Shown here in pieces: positions 34,778 to 42,100 of a stretch of DNA of 60,651 nt. Made by a program: the position numbers and the translations under genes. A model generated the notes under the pieces. The model worked only from the letters and a program-made list of their open reading frames with translations. It was not told the DNA's origin and did not search any database. The stretch is from JBOHBN01 sp050698355 (GTDB lineage Bacteria > Actinomycetota > Actinomycetes > Streptosporangiales > WHST01): positions 1 through 60,651 of the forward strand of contig JBOHBN010000146.1 of NCBI GenBank assembly GCA_050698355.1, given 5' to 3'. Within the stretch, counting starts at the first letter, position 1. Every line of letters starts with the position of its first letter.

Positions 34778-34882
34778 ATGTTCAAGCGCCTCGTCATCGC
34801 GGCGGCCGCGGCCGGTCTGCTGGCCCTCGTGGTGAAGGAGCTTCCCGCCATTCAGCGGGAGATCAAGATCCTGCGGATGTGA
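34778..34882 (+). CDS. 34-residue membrane-type micropeptide
   Basis: The peptide MFKRLVIAAAAAGLLALVVK and then ELPAIQREIKILRM has one short hydrophobic helix and an amphipathic, charged end. ATG 34778 follows GGAGGAGG with good spacing, which strongly favours translation. It sits 12 nt before hypC. It resembles what I recall as DUF6893 (very short actinobacterial proteins), unverified. It could anchor the soluble hydrogenase or its accessory proteins at the membrane; this is inference. Confidence 0.65.
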   Translation: MFKRLVIAAAAAGLLALVVKELPAIQREIKILRM

Positions 34883-34894
34883 CGAAGGGCCGAT

Positions 34895-35140
34895 ATGTGC
34901 TTGTCCATACCCGGGCAGGTCGTCGAGATCTCGAGCGACGACCCGGAGATGGCGTCGGTCGAGCAGGCCGGCATCTGTCACAGGGTCGACGTCAGCATGC
35001 TCGACGACCTGCGGCCCGGCGACTGGGTGCTCGTACACTCCGGCTTCGCCATGGCGCACATCGACGAGGATGAGGCGAGGGCAACCCTTCAGATGCTCGA
35101 CGACTTCGCCCGGACGACGGCCGATGCGATGGGTCCGTAA
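34895..35140 (+). CDS. hypC: Hydrogenase maturation chaperone HypC/HybG family
   Basis: The 81-residue protein has the invariant MCLSIPGQVVEI start, whose Cys2 carries the Fe(CN)2CO precursor with HypD, and GDWVLVHSGFAMAHIDEDEA typical of the family. It delivers the iron moiety to the immature large subunit. It is the only recognised Hyp protein in the window; HypA, B, D, E and F must be elsewhere. It closes the operon; the next gene starts 106 bp later. Confidence 0.95.
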   Translation: MCLSIPGQVVEISSDDPEMASVEQAGICHRVDVSMLDDLRPGDWVLVHSGFAMAHIDEDEARATLQMLDDFARTTADAMGP

Positions 35141-35246
35141 CGGGTAGGTCGGAAGGCCGCTCTAACGGCGGGAGCGGGGGGAGGACCGACCGGGCGCCTG
35201 GTCAAGTACCGTGGGAACCTTGCGGAACCCACGGGAAGGAGATCCC

Positions 35247-36218
35247 ATGCTGCGCCGAGGGCAACGGCCCGGTGGCAGATCATCCCCGCTGACGCGACTG
35301 GTCGCGCTGGGAATCGGCGTGGTCCTCATCGGTGCGCTGGTTGCCGGGGTGATCCTGTACGGCAACGCGGCAGAGAACCAGAAGCGAGCTGCGGCTCTCC
35401 ACGCGGTGCACGAGGCCTATACCGCGACAACCGGCGCCGAGTCGGTCAAGGTCAAGGTCAAGCAGGAGGCACCGGGCTCATCGGCGTCGGGAGCCCAGGC
35501 GCCCAGTGGCCAGTTGAAGACCGGCCAGGCCGTGCTCGACTACGCCAACGACGCCTCCTCGGTCACCGTGCAGTCACCCGGCCAGGGTTCTGCCCAAACG
35601 CTGACCATCGGCACGATGGTGTACCAGAAGGTCCCGGCGCAGCAGCGTACGCAGATCCCGGGGCACAAGCCCTGGATCAAGGTCGATCAAGAGCAGCTCG
35701 AAAGGGCCCAGTACGGACCGGCCGCCGCGAAGGCGCCAGACGAGCCGCCCGCCGACCCCGCGTCGATGCTGGTGTACCTGCGCGGCGCGACCCACGCCAA
35801 GGCCACCGGTGGCCAGTCGGGCGGTTCGGGGACCACGGAGTACGCGGTGCGGGTCAGCCTCGACAAAGCGGTCAAGGGAACCGGCCCCCAGACGCGAGCA
35901 CATGCCAAGCAGCTCGAACAGCAGACCGGTAAGCACACGCTGGCGATGCGCATCCGGCTCGATGACCAGAACCGGGTACGCAACCTTCAAGCGACTGTGA
36001 AGTCTGCGTCAGGCGCAGCCGGCGCACAGGCGCCATCCCAGCCGCAACAGGTGATGCTGAGCGAGCACTTCTACGGCTACGGTACGGCTGAGCGGGTGCA
36101 TGCCCCTGCGCCGAGCAAGACCGCGGATGTCACCAAGCAGGTATTGCTACAGCAGCGACAGCAGCAGATGCAACAACAGATGCAGCAGCAGCAACAACAG
36201 CAGCGCCCCAACCCGTAG
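35247..36218 (+). CDS. Membrane-anchored extracytoplasmic protein with Gln/Met-rich tail
   Basis: The 323-residue protein has a basic N-terminus and one signal-anchor helix (LVALGIGVVLIGALVAGVIL), then an extracytoplasmic beta-rich part (LDYANDASSVTVQSPGQGSAQTLTIGTMVYQKVP, split across strands) reminiscent of LppX/LprG-type lipid- or substrate-binding proteins but without a lipobox. The last 25 residues are almost only Gln, Met and Arg (QQRQQQMQQQMQQQ). Function unknown. ATG 35247 follows AAGGAGA. It stands alone between the hydrogenase operon and padR. Confidence 0.7.
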   Translation: MLRRGQRPGGRSSPLTRLVALGIGVVLIGALVAGVILYGNAAENQKRAAALHAVHEAYTATTGAESVKVKVKQEAPGSSASGAQAPSGQLKTGQAVLDYANDASSVTVQSPGQGSAQTLTIGTMVYQKVPAQQRTQIPGHKPWIKVDQEQLERAQYGPAAAKAPDEPPADPASMLVYLRGATHAKATGGQSGGSGTTEYAVRVSLDKAVKGTGPQTRAHAKQLEQQTGKHTLAMRIRLDDQNRVRNLQATVKSASGAAGAQAPSQPQQVMLSEHFYGYGTAERVHAPAPSKTADVTKQVLLQQRQQQMQQQMQQQQQQQRPNP

Positions 36219-36319
36219 GACTCAAGGCCTCGGGTCAGCTGTGTGTGGCAGCGGCGACCTGCGTCGACCGACGAGTGAGACACTGAACGGTATCCCGCTC
36301 CCGGTGAGGAGGACGCAGG

Positions 36320-36955
36320 TTGTCGTTGCGACACGCCCTGATGGCGCTGCTCGAGGCGCGACCGATGACGGGGTATGAGCTCGCGAAGCAGTTCGACGAG
36401 TCGGCGCGCCGCGTCTGGCACGCGCAACACCCACAGATCTACACCGAACTGCGGCGCCTCGAACAGGAGGGGCTGGTCGAGGGTACCGCGGCGCCGCGGG
36501 GCACCAAGGCGATCAAGCGCACGTACTTCCTTACCGAGGACGGCTGTGCCGAGCTGGCCCGCTGGGTCGGAGCGGAACAGCAGCCTGCGAGGGAACGCGA
36601 CGCCACGTACCTCAAGGCGACGTACTTCGAGTTCGGCTCGATCGAGAACGCCCGGCGTCAGTTCCGCGCGCATCTCGAGCACTACCGCCTGCTCGAGCAG
36701 CAGTGGTGCGCTCACGCCGACCAGCTCGACCGTCGCGACACCAGCTTGCTTCAGCTCCGGCTGTCCCGCACGCCGGAGGCGGCCCACGACGCGCTCGTCG
36801 CGTTCAAGGTGCACGTCTACCGCGGCCTGGTCGAACGCGCGCGCACCGAGGTCGAGTGGGCACGGAGTGGGCTGCGGCTGCTCGACCGGCTGCAGCGGGA
36901 CGCTGACGTCGCGCCCGACGAGCCCCTCGCGCCGCCGGTGCCGAACCGGCCCTGA
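36320..36955 (+). CDS. PadR family transcriptional regulator
   Basis: This 211-residue regulator has the PadR winged helix (ALMALLEARPMTGYELAKQF, QIYTELRRLEQEGLV, KRTYFLTEDG) and a C-terminal helical Vir-type dimerisation domain. The start is TTG at 36320 after GTGAGGAGG, giving exactly the family N-terminus SLRHALMALL. PadR proteins usually repress a neighbouring gene until a phenolic or other small ligand binds. The adjacent MetE-like, MFS and decarboxylase-like genes are the obvious candidates. Confidence 0.9.
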   Translation: MSLRHALMALLEARPMTGYELAKQFDESARRVWHAQHPQIYTELRRLEQEGLVEGTAAPRGTKAIKRTYFLTEDGCAELARWVGAEQQPARERDATYLKATYFEFGSIENARRQFRAHLEHYRLLEQQWCAHADQLDRRDTSLLQLRLSRTPEAAHDALVAFKVHVYRGLVERARTEVEWARSGLRLLDRLQRDADVAPDEPLAPPVPNRP

Positions 36956-37010
36956 GTCGACCCGTCGACCAATTGAATATGTCTGCTCTTACGTATATGC
37001 TTACCGTTCG

Positions 37011-38117
37011 ATGACGGGTCCACCGTTCCGCGCCGAGCACGTCGGCAGCCTGCTGCGCAGCGAGCGGCTGTTGAACGCGCGGGAGCGTGCGCTGCGTGGC
37101 GAGCTGTCCGACGACGAGCTGAGGGCGATCGAGGACGACGAGATCCTCGAGGTGATCGAGCGCCAACGTGACGTCGGGCTCGAGGTCGCGACCGATGGCG
37201 AGTTTCGCAGGACGCAGTGGCATTTCGACTTCTTCGTCGGCCTGGACGGCGTCGAGTTCCCGCGCGTCCACCAATCGCATGTTCCCGGGGGCAGCGGGTC
37301 GCGGGTGACGCCCACGGCCGAACGCCCGCGCGTGGTTGGCAGGGTCGGCTCGTCCGGGCATCCGATGGTGCAACACTTCGCCTTCCTGCGCGACCACACG
37401 GGCGCGACACCGAAGATCTCGCTTCCCGCGCCTAGCGTCCTGCACTTCCGCAACGGGCGCGACGCCGTGGACGACGACGTGTATCCAGACCTCGACGACT
37501 TCTTCGCCGACCTCGGCCGGGCGTACGCCGACGTCGTCCGCCAGCTGGCCGACGCCGGCTGCCAGTACCTGCAGTTCGACGAGACGAGCTTCGCGTACCT
37601 GTGCGATCCCGACCAGCGTCAGATGCTCACCGAGCGCGGCGACGACCCGGACGAGCTGCTGGAGCGGTACACCGAGCTGCTCAACGCCGCTGCGTCCGGT
37701 GCGCCGCCGGGCATGACCCTCGCGATGCACATGTGCCGTGGCAACAACAGGTCGAACTGGCACGCTCAGGGTGGGTACGAGCCGATCGCGAGGACGGCGT
37801 TCGCGAAGGTGAATATGCACGGCTACTTCATGGAGTACGACACCGATCGCGCCGGCGGGTTCGAACCACTGCGCCATTTGCCGCCGGACAAGTACGTCGT
37901 GCTCGGCCTGGTCACGTCGAAGAGCGGCACACTCGAGAGCCCGAACGCCGTTGAAGAGCGAATCGCGGACGCCGCGCGCCACGCCGACCGGGGGCAGCTG
38001 TCGCTGAGCCCGCAGTGCGGCTTCGCGAGCATCGACAAGGGCAACATCCTGACCGCCGACGACCAATGGCGGAAGCTGCGGATGATCGTCGACATCGCAC
38101 ACGACGTCTGGGGCTGA
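37011..38117 (+). CDS. MetE C-terminal-domain-like protein (cobalamin-independent methionine synthase family)
   Basis: This 368-residue TIM-barrel protein resembles the catalytic half of MetE: FRAEHVGSLLR at the start, VATDGEFRR, LQFDETSF, LAMHMCRGNN and a late Cys in LSPQCGFAS, which together give the His/Cys/Glu zinc-ligand set. Such short homologues in catabolic clusters are thought to move a methyl group from an unknown donor, not to make methionine from methyltetrahydrofolate-triglutamate. Starts with ATG 37011, 55 nt after padR. Function in the cluster is open. Confidence 0.82.
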   Translation: MTGPPFRAEHVGSLLRSERLLNARERALRGELSDDELRAIEDDEILEVIERQRDVGLEVATDGEFRRTQWHFDFFVGLDGVEFPRVHQSHVPGGSGSRVTPTAERPRVVGRVGSSGHPMVQHFAFLRDHTGATPKISLPAPSVLHFRNGRDAVDDDVYPDLDDFFADLGRAYADVVRQLADAGCQYLQFDETSFAYLCDPDQRQMLTERGDDPDELLERYTELLNAAASGAPPGMTLAMHMCRGNNRSNWHAQGGYEPIARTAFAKVNMHGYFMEYDTDRAGGFEPLRHLPPDKYVVLGLVTSKSGTLESPNAVEERIADAARHADRGQLSLSPQCGFASIDKGNILTADDQWRKLRMIVDIAHDVWG

Positions 38118-38137
38118 CGCTCGAAGAGGTGAGCAGC

Positions 38138-39496
38138 ATGGCCGATGCGAACCGCCGGACAGTGTCCGAGGTCATCGATGGCCGTCGAGGCGGCCCCTGG
38201 CAAATGGTGCTCGTGGCGCTGTGCGCGGTCGCCATTCTGCTCGACGGCGCCGACACGATTTCGATCGGCTTGGTGGGCAAGGGAATGGCCGCGTCGGCGC
38301 ACGTGCCGGTGGCCGCGCTTGGACCGGTGTTCTCGGCCAGCCAGCTCGGGCTGCTCGTCGGCGCACTCGTCTTCGGACCGCTCGGGGACCGCGTGGGGCG
38401 CAAACCCATCGTCGTCGGCTCCGTGTTCGTCTTCGGCGTCACCACGGTGCTGATCACGGCGATACATGCCCTGCCGGGCCTCGTGGTGGTGCGGTTCATC
38501 ACGGGGCTCGGTCTGGGCGGTGCCGCGCCCTCCGCGCTGGCGCTCGTGGCTGAGTACGTGCCGGTACGCATCCGCGCCACGGCGGTCGCGGCGACGTGGG
38601 CGGCGTTGCCGCTCGGTGGCGCGGTGATCGGCATTGTGAGTGTGTTCGTGTTGCCGCACGGCTGGGAGGCGTTGTTCCTCCTCATGGGTATACCAGCCGT
38701 GCTGTTGTCGGTCGTGCTGCTGTTCGCGCTGCCCGAGTCGCTGGCCTTCCTGGTCGCTGCGGGTAGCAGAGAGTCCCGCATCGCGCGCATCCTGCGGCGG
38801 GTCGCGCCCGACCTCGATCCGGCCGCTACGCAACTGACGGCAGGTGAGCGGCGGGCGAAGGGCGTACCGGTCGGCAGGTTGTTCACCGGGGGTCGCGCGC
38901 TGCGCACGTTGCTGTTGTGGGGCGCGTTCTTCACCAGCTTCCTGCCGCTGATCTTCGTGACGAACTGGGGGCCAACAGTCTTCGGCCAGCACGGCATCAC
39001 GCCGGGCCAGATAGGCATCGCAATCACGCTGAACAGCATCGGTAGCTTTGTGGGATCGGGATTGATCGGCCGTGCGATGGACCGGTTCGGCAGGTACGGC
39101 GTCGTTCTCGGGTCGTGTTGCTGCGCGGCGTTGAGCCTCGTCGCCCTCGGCGTTACGACGGGCGGTGTGGTGGGTGTGCTGGTGTCGATCACGGCTGCAG
39201 GAATGTTCTGCGGCGCCGCACAATCCGGCATCATCACGCTCGGCTCGGTTCTGCACTCGACCGCGATCCGGTCGACGGCGGTCGGCTGCGCGATGGCGAT
39301 GGGACGGTTGGGCGCGGCAGTCGGGCCGTTGATCGGCGGCGCGATGCTGGCCGCGGCGTGGCAGCCGCTCGCGATGTTCGGCACCGTGGCGTTGTTCTCC
39401 GTCGGCGCCCTCGTCTTCACGGCGCTGGTACGCGCAGTGGGTGCCGGCCGATCTGCGGACACGGCCTCAGAGGCGCGACCGCGTCAGATCACGTAG
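38138..39496 (+). CDS. MFS transporter, aromatic acid:H+ symporter (AAHS)-like
   Basis: This 452-residue integral-membrane protein has 12 likely helices. Motifs: LLDGADTISIGLVGKGMA in helix 1, GPLGDRVGRKPIVV in loop 2-3, and RFITGLGLGGAAPSALALVAEYVP in helix 4, all typical of benzoate/4-hydroxybenzoate-type carriers. The preceding MetE-like gene ends 20 nt before it, so the two are probably co-transcribed. With the decarboxylase-like protein encoded on the other strand it suggests uptake of an aromatic acid. It overlaps that convergent gene by 13 nt. Confidence 0.88.
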   Translation: MADANRRTVSEVIDGRRGGPWQMVLVALCAVAILLDGADTISIGLVGKGMAASAHVPVAALGPVFSASQLGLLVGALVFGPLGDRVGRKPIVVGSVFVFGVTTVLITAIHALPGLVVVRFITGLGLGGAAPSALALVAEYVPVRIRATAVAATWAALPLGGAVIGIVSVFVLPHGWEALFLLMGIPAVLLSVVLLFALPESLAFLVAAGSRESRIARILRRVAPDLDPAATQLTAGERRAKGVPVGRLFTGGRALRTLLLWGAFFTSFLPLIFVTNWGPTVFGQHGITPGQIGIAITLNSIGSFVGSGLIGRAMDRFGRYGVVLGSCCCAALSLVALGVTTGGVVGVLVSITAAGMFCGAAQSGIITLGSVLHSTAIRSTAVGCAMAMGRLGAAVGPLIGGAMLAAAWQPLAMFGTVALFSVGALVFTALVRAVGAGRSADTASEARPRQIT

Positions 39497-40482
39497 GACT
39501 CGGACGTCTCGGGTGCGAACAGCTCTGCAGGTGTCAGCAACCGACCGGCCAGACCCTGCTCGTGGGCATAGCGCAGGAACGTCTGCAGCGTGTACTCGTT
39601 GTCGGCGAGCCCGTATGGCCAAAAGTCCTTGCCCAGCAAGCGATGCGAGCGCTCGAGCTCGTCGTAGAGCCACGGCAGCATGTAGCGTGACGCTGCCGTC
39701 TCGACCATCCGTGCCTCGGTCAGCCGCTTCGCCTCGGCGAAGGCCTTGTACAGCGACTGCGCGAGCCACCGGTGCCTTTCGTAGACGTCCCGGCGCAACA
39801 CGACCGTGTGCATGATCGGGAAGATGCCCGTCTCTGCGTAGTACCGCTCCTCCTCGGCTCGCGGGTCGGCGAACAGCCTGCGCACTTCCTGCCGGCCTTC
39901 CACAAGCGGCCGCGGGATGCGCGGGGCGTAGAGCGCGTCGATCTCCCCGGTGACGAGCATGTCCACGAGCGTGCGATCCGGCGGGATCGGCGCGACATCG
40001 ACGTCGGCGGGCAGATCGAGCCCGGCCTTTTCAACGCGTCCCGGCTCATGCATGCCGCCGGTACGGTAGTGCACGGAAGCCACCGGCACGCCGTAGTGGT
40101 CGGCGAGGATGCCGCGGATCCAGACGTTCGCGGTGAGCTGGTACTCCGGTACGCCGACGACCTTGCCGACGAGGTCGCGCGGCTCCGCGATGCCGGCCGA
40201 CGCATTGACGTACACCCCGTTGTGCCGAAACGCGCGGGACGGGAACACCGGGATCGCGACGAGCCCGTCATCGTGTGCCAGGTTCACCACGTACGAGGAC
40301 AGTGACATCTCAGCGGCGTCGAACTCCCGATGCCGGAGCATCCGGAAGAACGTCTCCTCGATGGGCAACACGAGGTAGGTCAGGTCGACGCCGTCGGGCC
40401 TAACGGTGCCGTCGGCGAGCGGCTGGATGCGGTCGTAGTCCCAGCACGCGAGCGTGACGCCGACACGTCCGCCCACCGGCAC
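39484..40482 (-). CDS. 4,5-dihydroxyphthalate decarboxylase-like protein
   Basis: This 332-residue protein has the periplasmic-binding-protein-like fold of the phthalate-pathway decarboxylase family: LACWDYDRIQPLADG at the N-terminus, EMSLSSYVV, FPSRAFRHNGVYVN, and RYMLPWLYDELERSHRLLG near the end. Family members either decarboxylate 4,5-dihydroxyphthalate or act as NMT1/ABC-type binding proteins of unknown ligand; no signal peptide is visible here, so a cytoplasmic enzyme is more likely. GTG start at 40482. No other phthalate gene is nearby, so the substrate is uncertain. Confidence 0.75.
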   Translation of the reverse strand: MPVGGRVGVTLACWDYDRIQPLADGTVRPDGVDLTYLVLPIEETFFRMLRHREFDAAEMSLSSYVVNLAHDDGLVAIPVFPSRAFRHNGVYVNASAGIAEPRDLVGKVVGVPEYQLTANVWIRGILADHYGVPVASVHYRTGGMHEPGRVEKAGLDLPADVDVAPIPPDRTLVDMLVTGEIDALYAPRIPRPLVEGRQEVRRLFADPRAEEERYYAETGIFPIMHTVVLRRDVYERHRWLAQSLYKAFAEAKRLTEARMVETAASRYMLPWLYDELERSHRLLGKDFWPYGLADNEYTLQTFLRYAHEQGLAGRLLTPAELFAPETSESYVI

Positions 40483-40656
40483 TCCCTGCGTCCTAGATGA
40501 GTAAGTACCAACATATTAGCAAGCGATGTCGCCGGTGCGATCACGTGCTGGACCGATCGCGTCCACGAAGATGCTGACTCGCACTGTTCGCAGAGGGCGC
40601 CGACCTGCGGTTGACCGATGGCACTCGGACCCACGGTGGCGCAGTGGAGCACGTTC

Positions 40657-41601
40657 TCAGTTCCCTGCGTTGGCCGTGCGGATGGCCACCAGCTCGAATA
40701 GGTTCTCCAGGTCGTTGCTGGCGTCGATGGCGGCCGCTGTGGCCACCGTCACGACCACGACCACCGCGGCGACGATCGGCCAGCGCAGCGGCGAGGGTTC
40801 GATGAGCAGTGCCGCGACTCGAGTACGGACGCCGGTGGCGGCGAACCGGAGCGCGACTCCGACCTGCTGCGGCGGTGCGGTGTGCCGCAACGCTGCCAAT
40901 CCGGCATGGGCGAGCGCGCGCGCCACAAGCCGGCGATTGCCGACCTGGACCGCGGCGTACTCGTCCGCCCACCGCTCCAGCATGTGGTCGATGAATCGAG
41001 GCAACCGCGCGAGCAGCGGGTCGGCGGCCGCGGCCAGCTGGACCGCGACCATCCACCACTGGTGCCGCGCGTACAGGTGCGCGCGTTCGTGGGCGAACAG
41101 GACTCGGCGTTCGTCGCTGTCGAGTGCGGCGAGCATGCCGGTGGTGACGACGATCCGCCCGGATTGCGCTCCTGGCAGTGCGAACGCCTCTGGGGCGTCG
41201 TCGGGTACGACTACCAGTTCGCCGGTCGAGGTCCGGCATGTTTGCCGCGCGAGCGCCCGCGTCGTCCAGACCGAATGGATCCCCCGTACGGTGGCGGCGA
41301 CGAGAGCCGCGACTCCCGTGGTCAGCGCGATCGTCGCGAGGTAGGCGACCGGGCCCGCGACCGGGTCTTTTGCGCGAAACACGGAGCGGGACCAATGCCC
41401 TTCCGCGGCGACGACAGACAGCTGCGCCGCTGCCGTCCATACCAGCAAGGCCAGCGCCCACACCCAGCCGGCGGCGGTTACGACCGCGGCGGGTACCAGC
41501 AGCCTGACGGCGACATCCGGCGGCAACCGGCGCCCCACCGGCCCTGCGAGCACGCCGAAGAGCAGCGAGACAAGGAGCGGCACGTAGACGTCAACCTGCA
41601 C
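40657..41601 (-). CDS. M56 family membrane metallopeptidase (BlaR1-like sensor protease)
   Basis: The 314-residue protein has several membrane helices at the N-terminus, a cytoplasmic zinc-protease domain with HERAH (VLFAHERAHLYARHQWW) and a closing C-terminal helix. Unlike staphylococcal BlaR1 it has no penicillin-binding sensor domain, as usual in actinobacteria. It probably cleaves or inactivates the BlaI-type repressor upon an unknown envelope signal. GTG 41601 is chosen because the first helix follows (VYVPLLVSLLFGVLAG). It overlaps the repressor gene by 11 nt. Confidence 0.88.
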   Translation of the reverse strand: MQVDVYVPLLVSLLFGVLAGPVGRRLPPDVAVRLLVPAAVVTAAGWVWALALLVWTAAAQLSVVAAEGHWSRSVFRAKDPVAGPVAYLATIALTTGVAALVAATVRGIHSVWTTRALARQTCRTSTGELVVVPDDAPEAFALPGAQSGRIVVTTGMLAALDSDERRVLFAHERAHLYARHQWWMVAVQLAAAADPLLARLPRFIDHMLERWADEYAAVQVGNRRLVARALAHAGLAALRHTAPPQQVGVALRFAATGVRTRVAALLIEPSPLRWPIVAAVVVVVTVATAAAIDASNDLENLFELVAIRTANAGN

Positions 41602-41995
41602 GGTCGTTCCCCGTGGTCGAGGAATCCGTGGCTTCGCGCAATGCCCGTGTAAGCAGGGTCTCGTCCTCGGCGCGGAGGTCGGCGACGAACCGGCGCAGCA
41701 CGGCTGCCCGGTCACCGCCGGCTTCCAGCGTGGCCTGCATCCGGCGGGCAGCCAGCCCGGCTTCGTCGAGCACCGGCAGGTACGCGTGGGCACGACCGGA
41801 CTGCTCGCGGGTCACCGCGCCCTTGGCGTACAGCCGGGAAAGGATGGTCGCGACGGTGTTGTACGCGAGCCGGCCACCCAACGCCTGCTGGACCTCCGCG
41901 GGCACCAGCGCCTTCGGTGCGGCCCACAGCACCGCGAGGACCTCGCTTTCCAGCTCGCCGGACGGCCGCCGGCCGGATCGCGCTCTACCGTTCAC
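41591..41995 (-). CDS. BlaI/MecI/CopY family transcriptional repressor
   Basis: This 134-residue winged-helix repressor shows LESEVLAVLWAAPKALVPAEVQQAL, YNTVATILSRLYAKGAV and REQSGRAHAYLPVLD, followed by the helical dimer region that is the cleavage target in BlaI. It starts with GTG at 41995. It is co-transcribed with the M56 protease and divergent from the glycolipid cluster; two operator-like palindromes lie between them, so it probably represses both units. Confidence 0.92.
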   Translation of the reverse strand: MNGRARSGRRPSGELESEVLAVLWAAPKALVPAEVQQALGGRLAYNTVATILSRLYAKGAVTREQSGRAHAYLPVLDEAGLAARRMQATLEAGGDRAAVLRRFVADLRAEDETLLTRALREATDSSTTGNDRAG

Positions 41996-42029
41996 GTGTC
42001 TCCACTTCCCGCGGTCGTTCCCCTTTCTG

Positions 42030-42047
42030 TCCTACACCATTGTAGGG
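42030..42047. promoter_or_regulatory. BlaI-type operator 1 (TCCTACA-N4-TGTAGGG)
   Basis: An 18-bp inverted repeat with the TACA/TGTA core known for BlaI-type repressors, 35 bp upstream of the blaI-like start. One end base deviates from perfect symmetry. Its place suggests autoregulation of the repressor-protease pair. Confidence 0.7.
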
Positions 42048-42080
42048 ACATGCTGGTACCCGCGGACCCAGGCGCGTGGC

Positions 42081-42098
42081 TCCTACATTAGTGTAGGA
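42081..42098. promoter_or_regulatory. BlaI-type operator 2 (TCCTACA-N4-TGTAGGA)
   Basis: A perfect 7+4+7 palindrome with the same half-sites as operator 1, 51 bp away (about five helical turns, so on the same DNA face). It ends 2 bp before the GTG of the DMT/glycosyltransferase gene. Bound repressor would cover the promoter or start site. The absence of a ribosome-binding site here suggests a leaderless mRNA. Confidence 0.75.
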
Positions 42099-42100
42099 GT

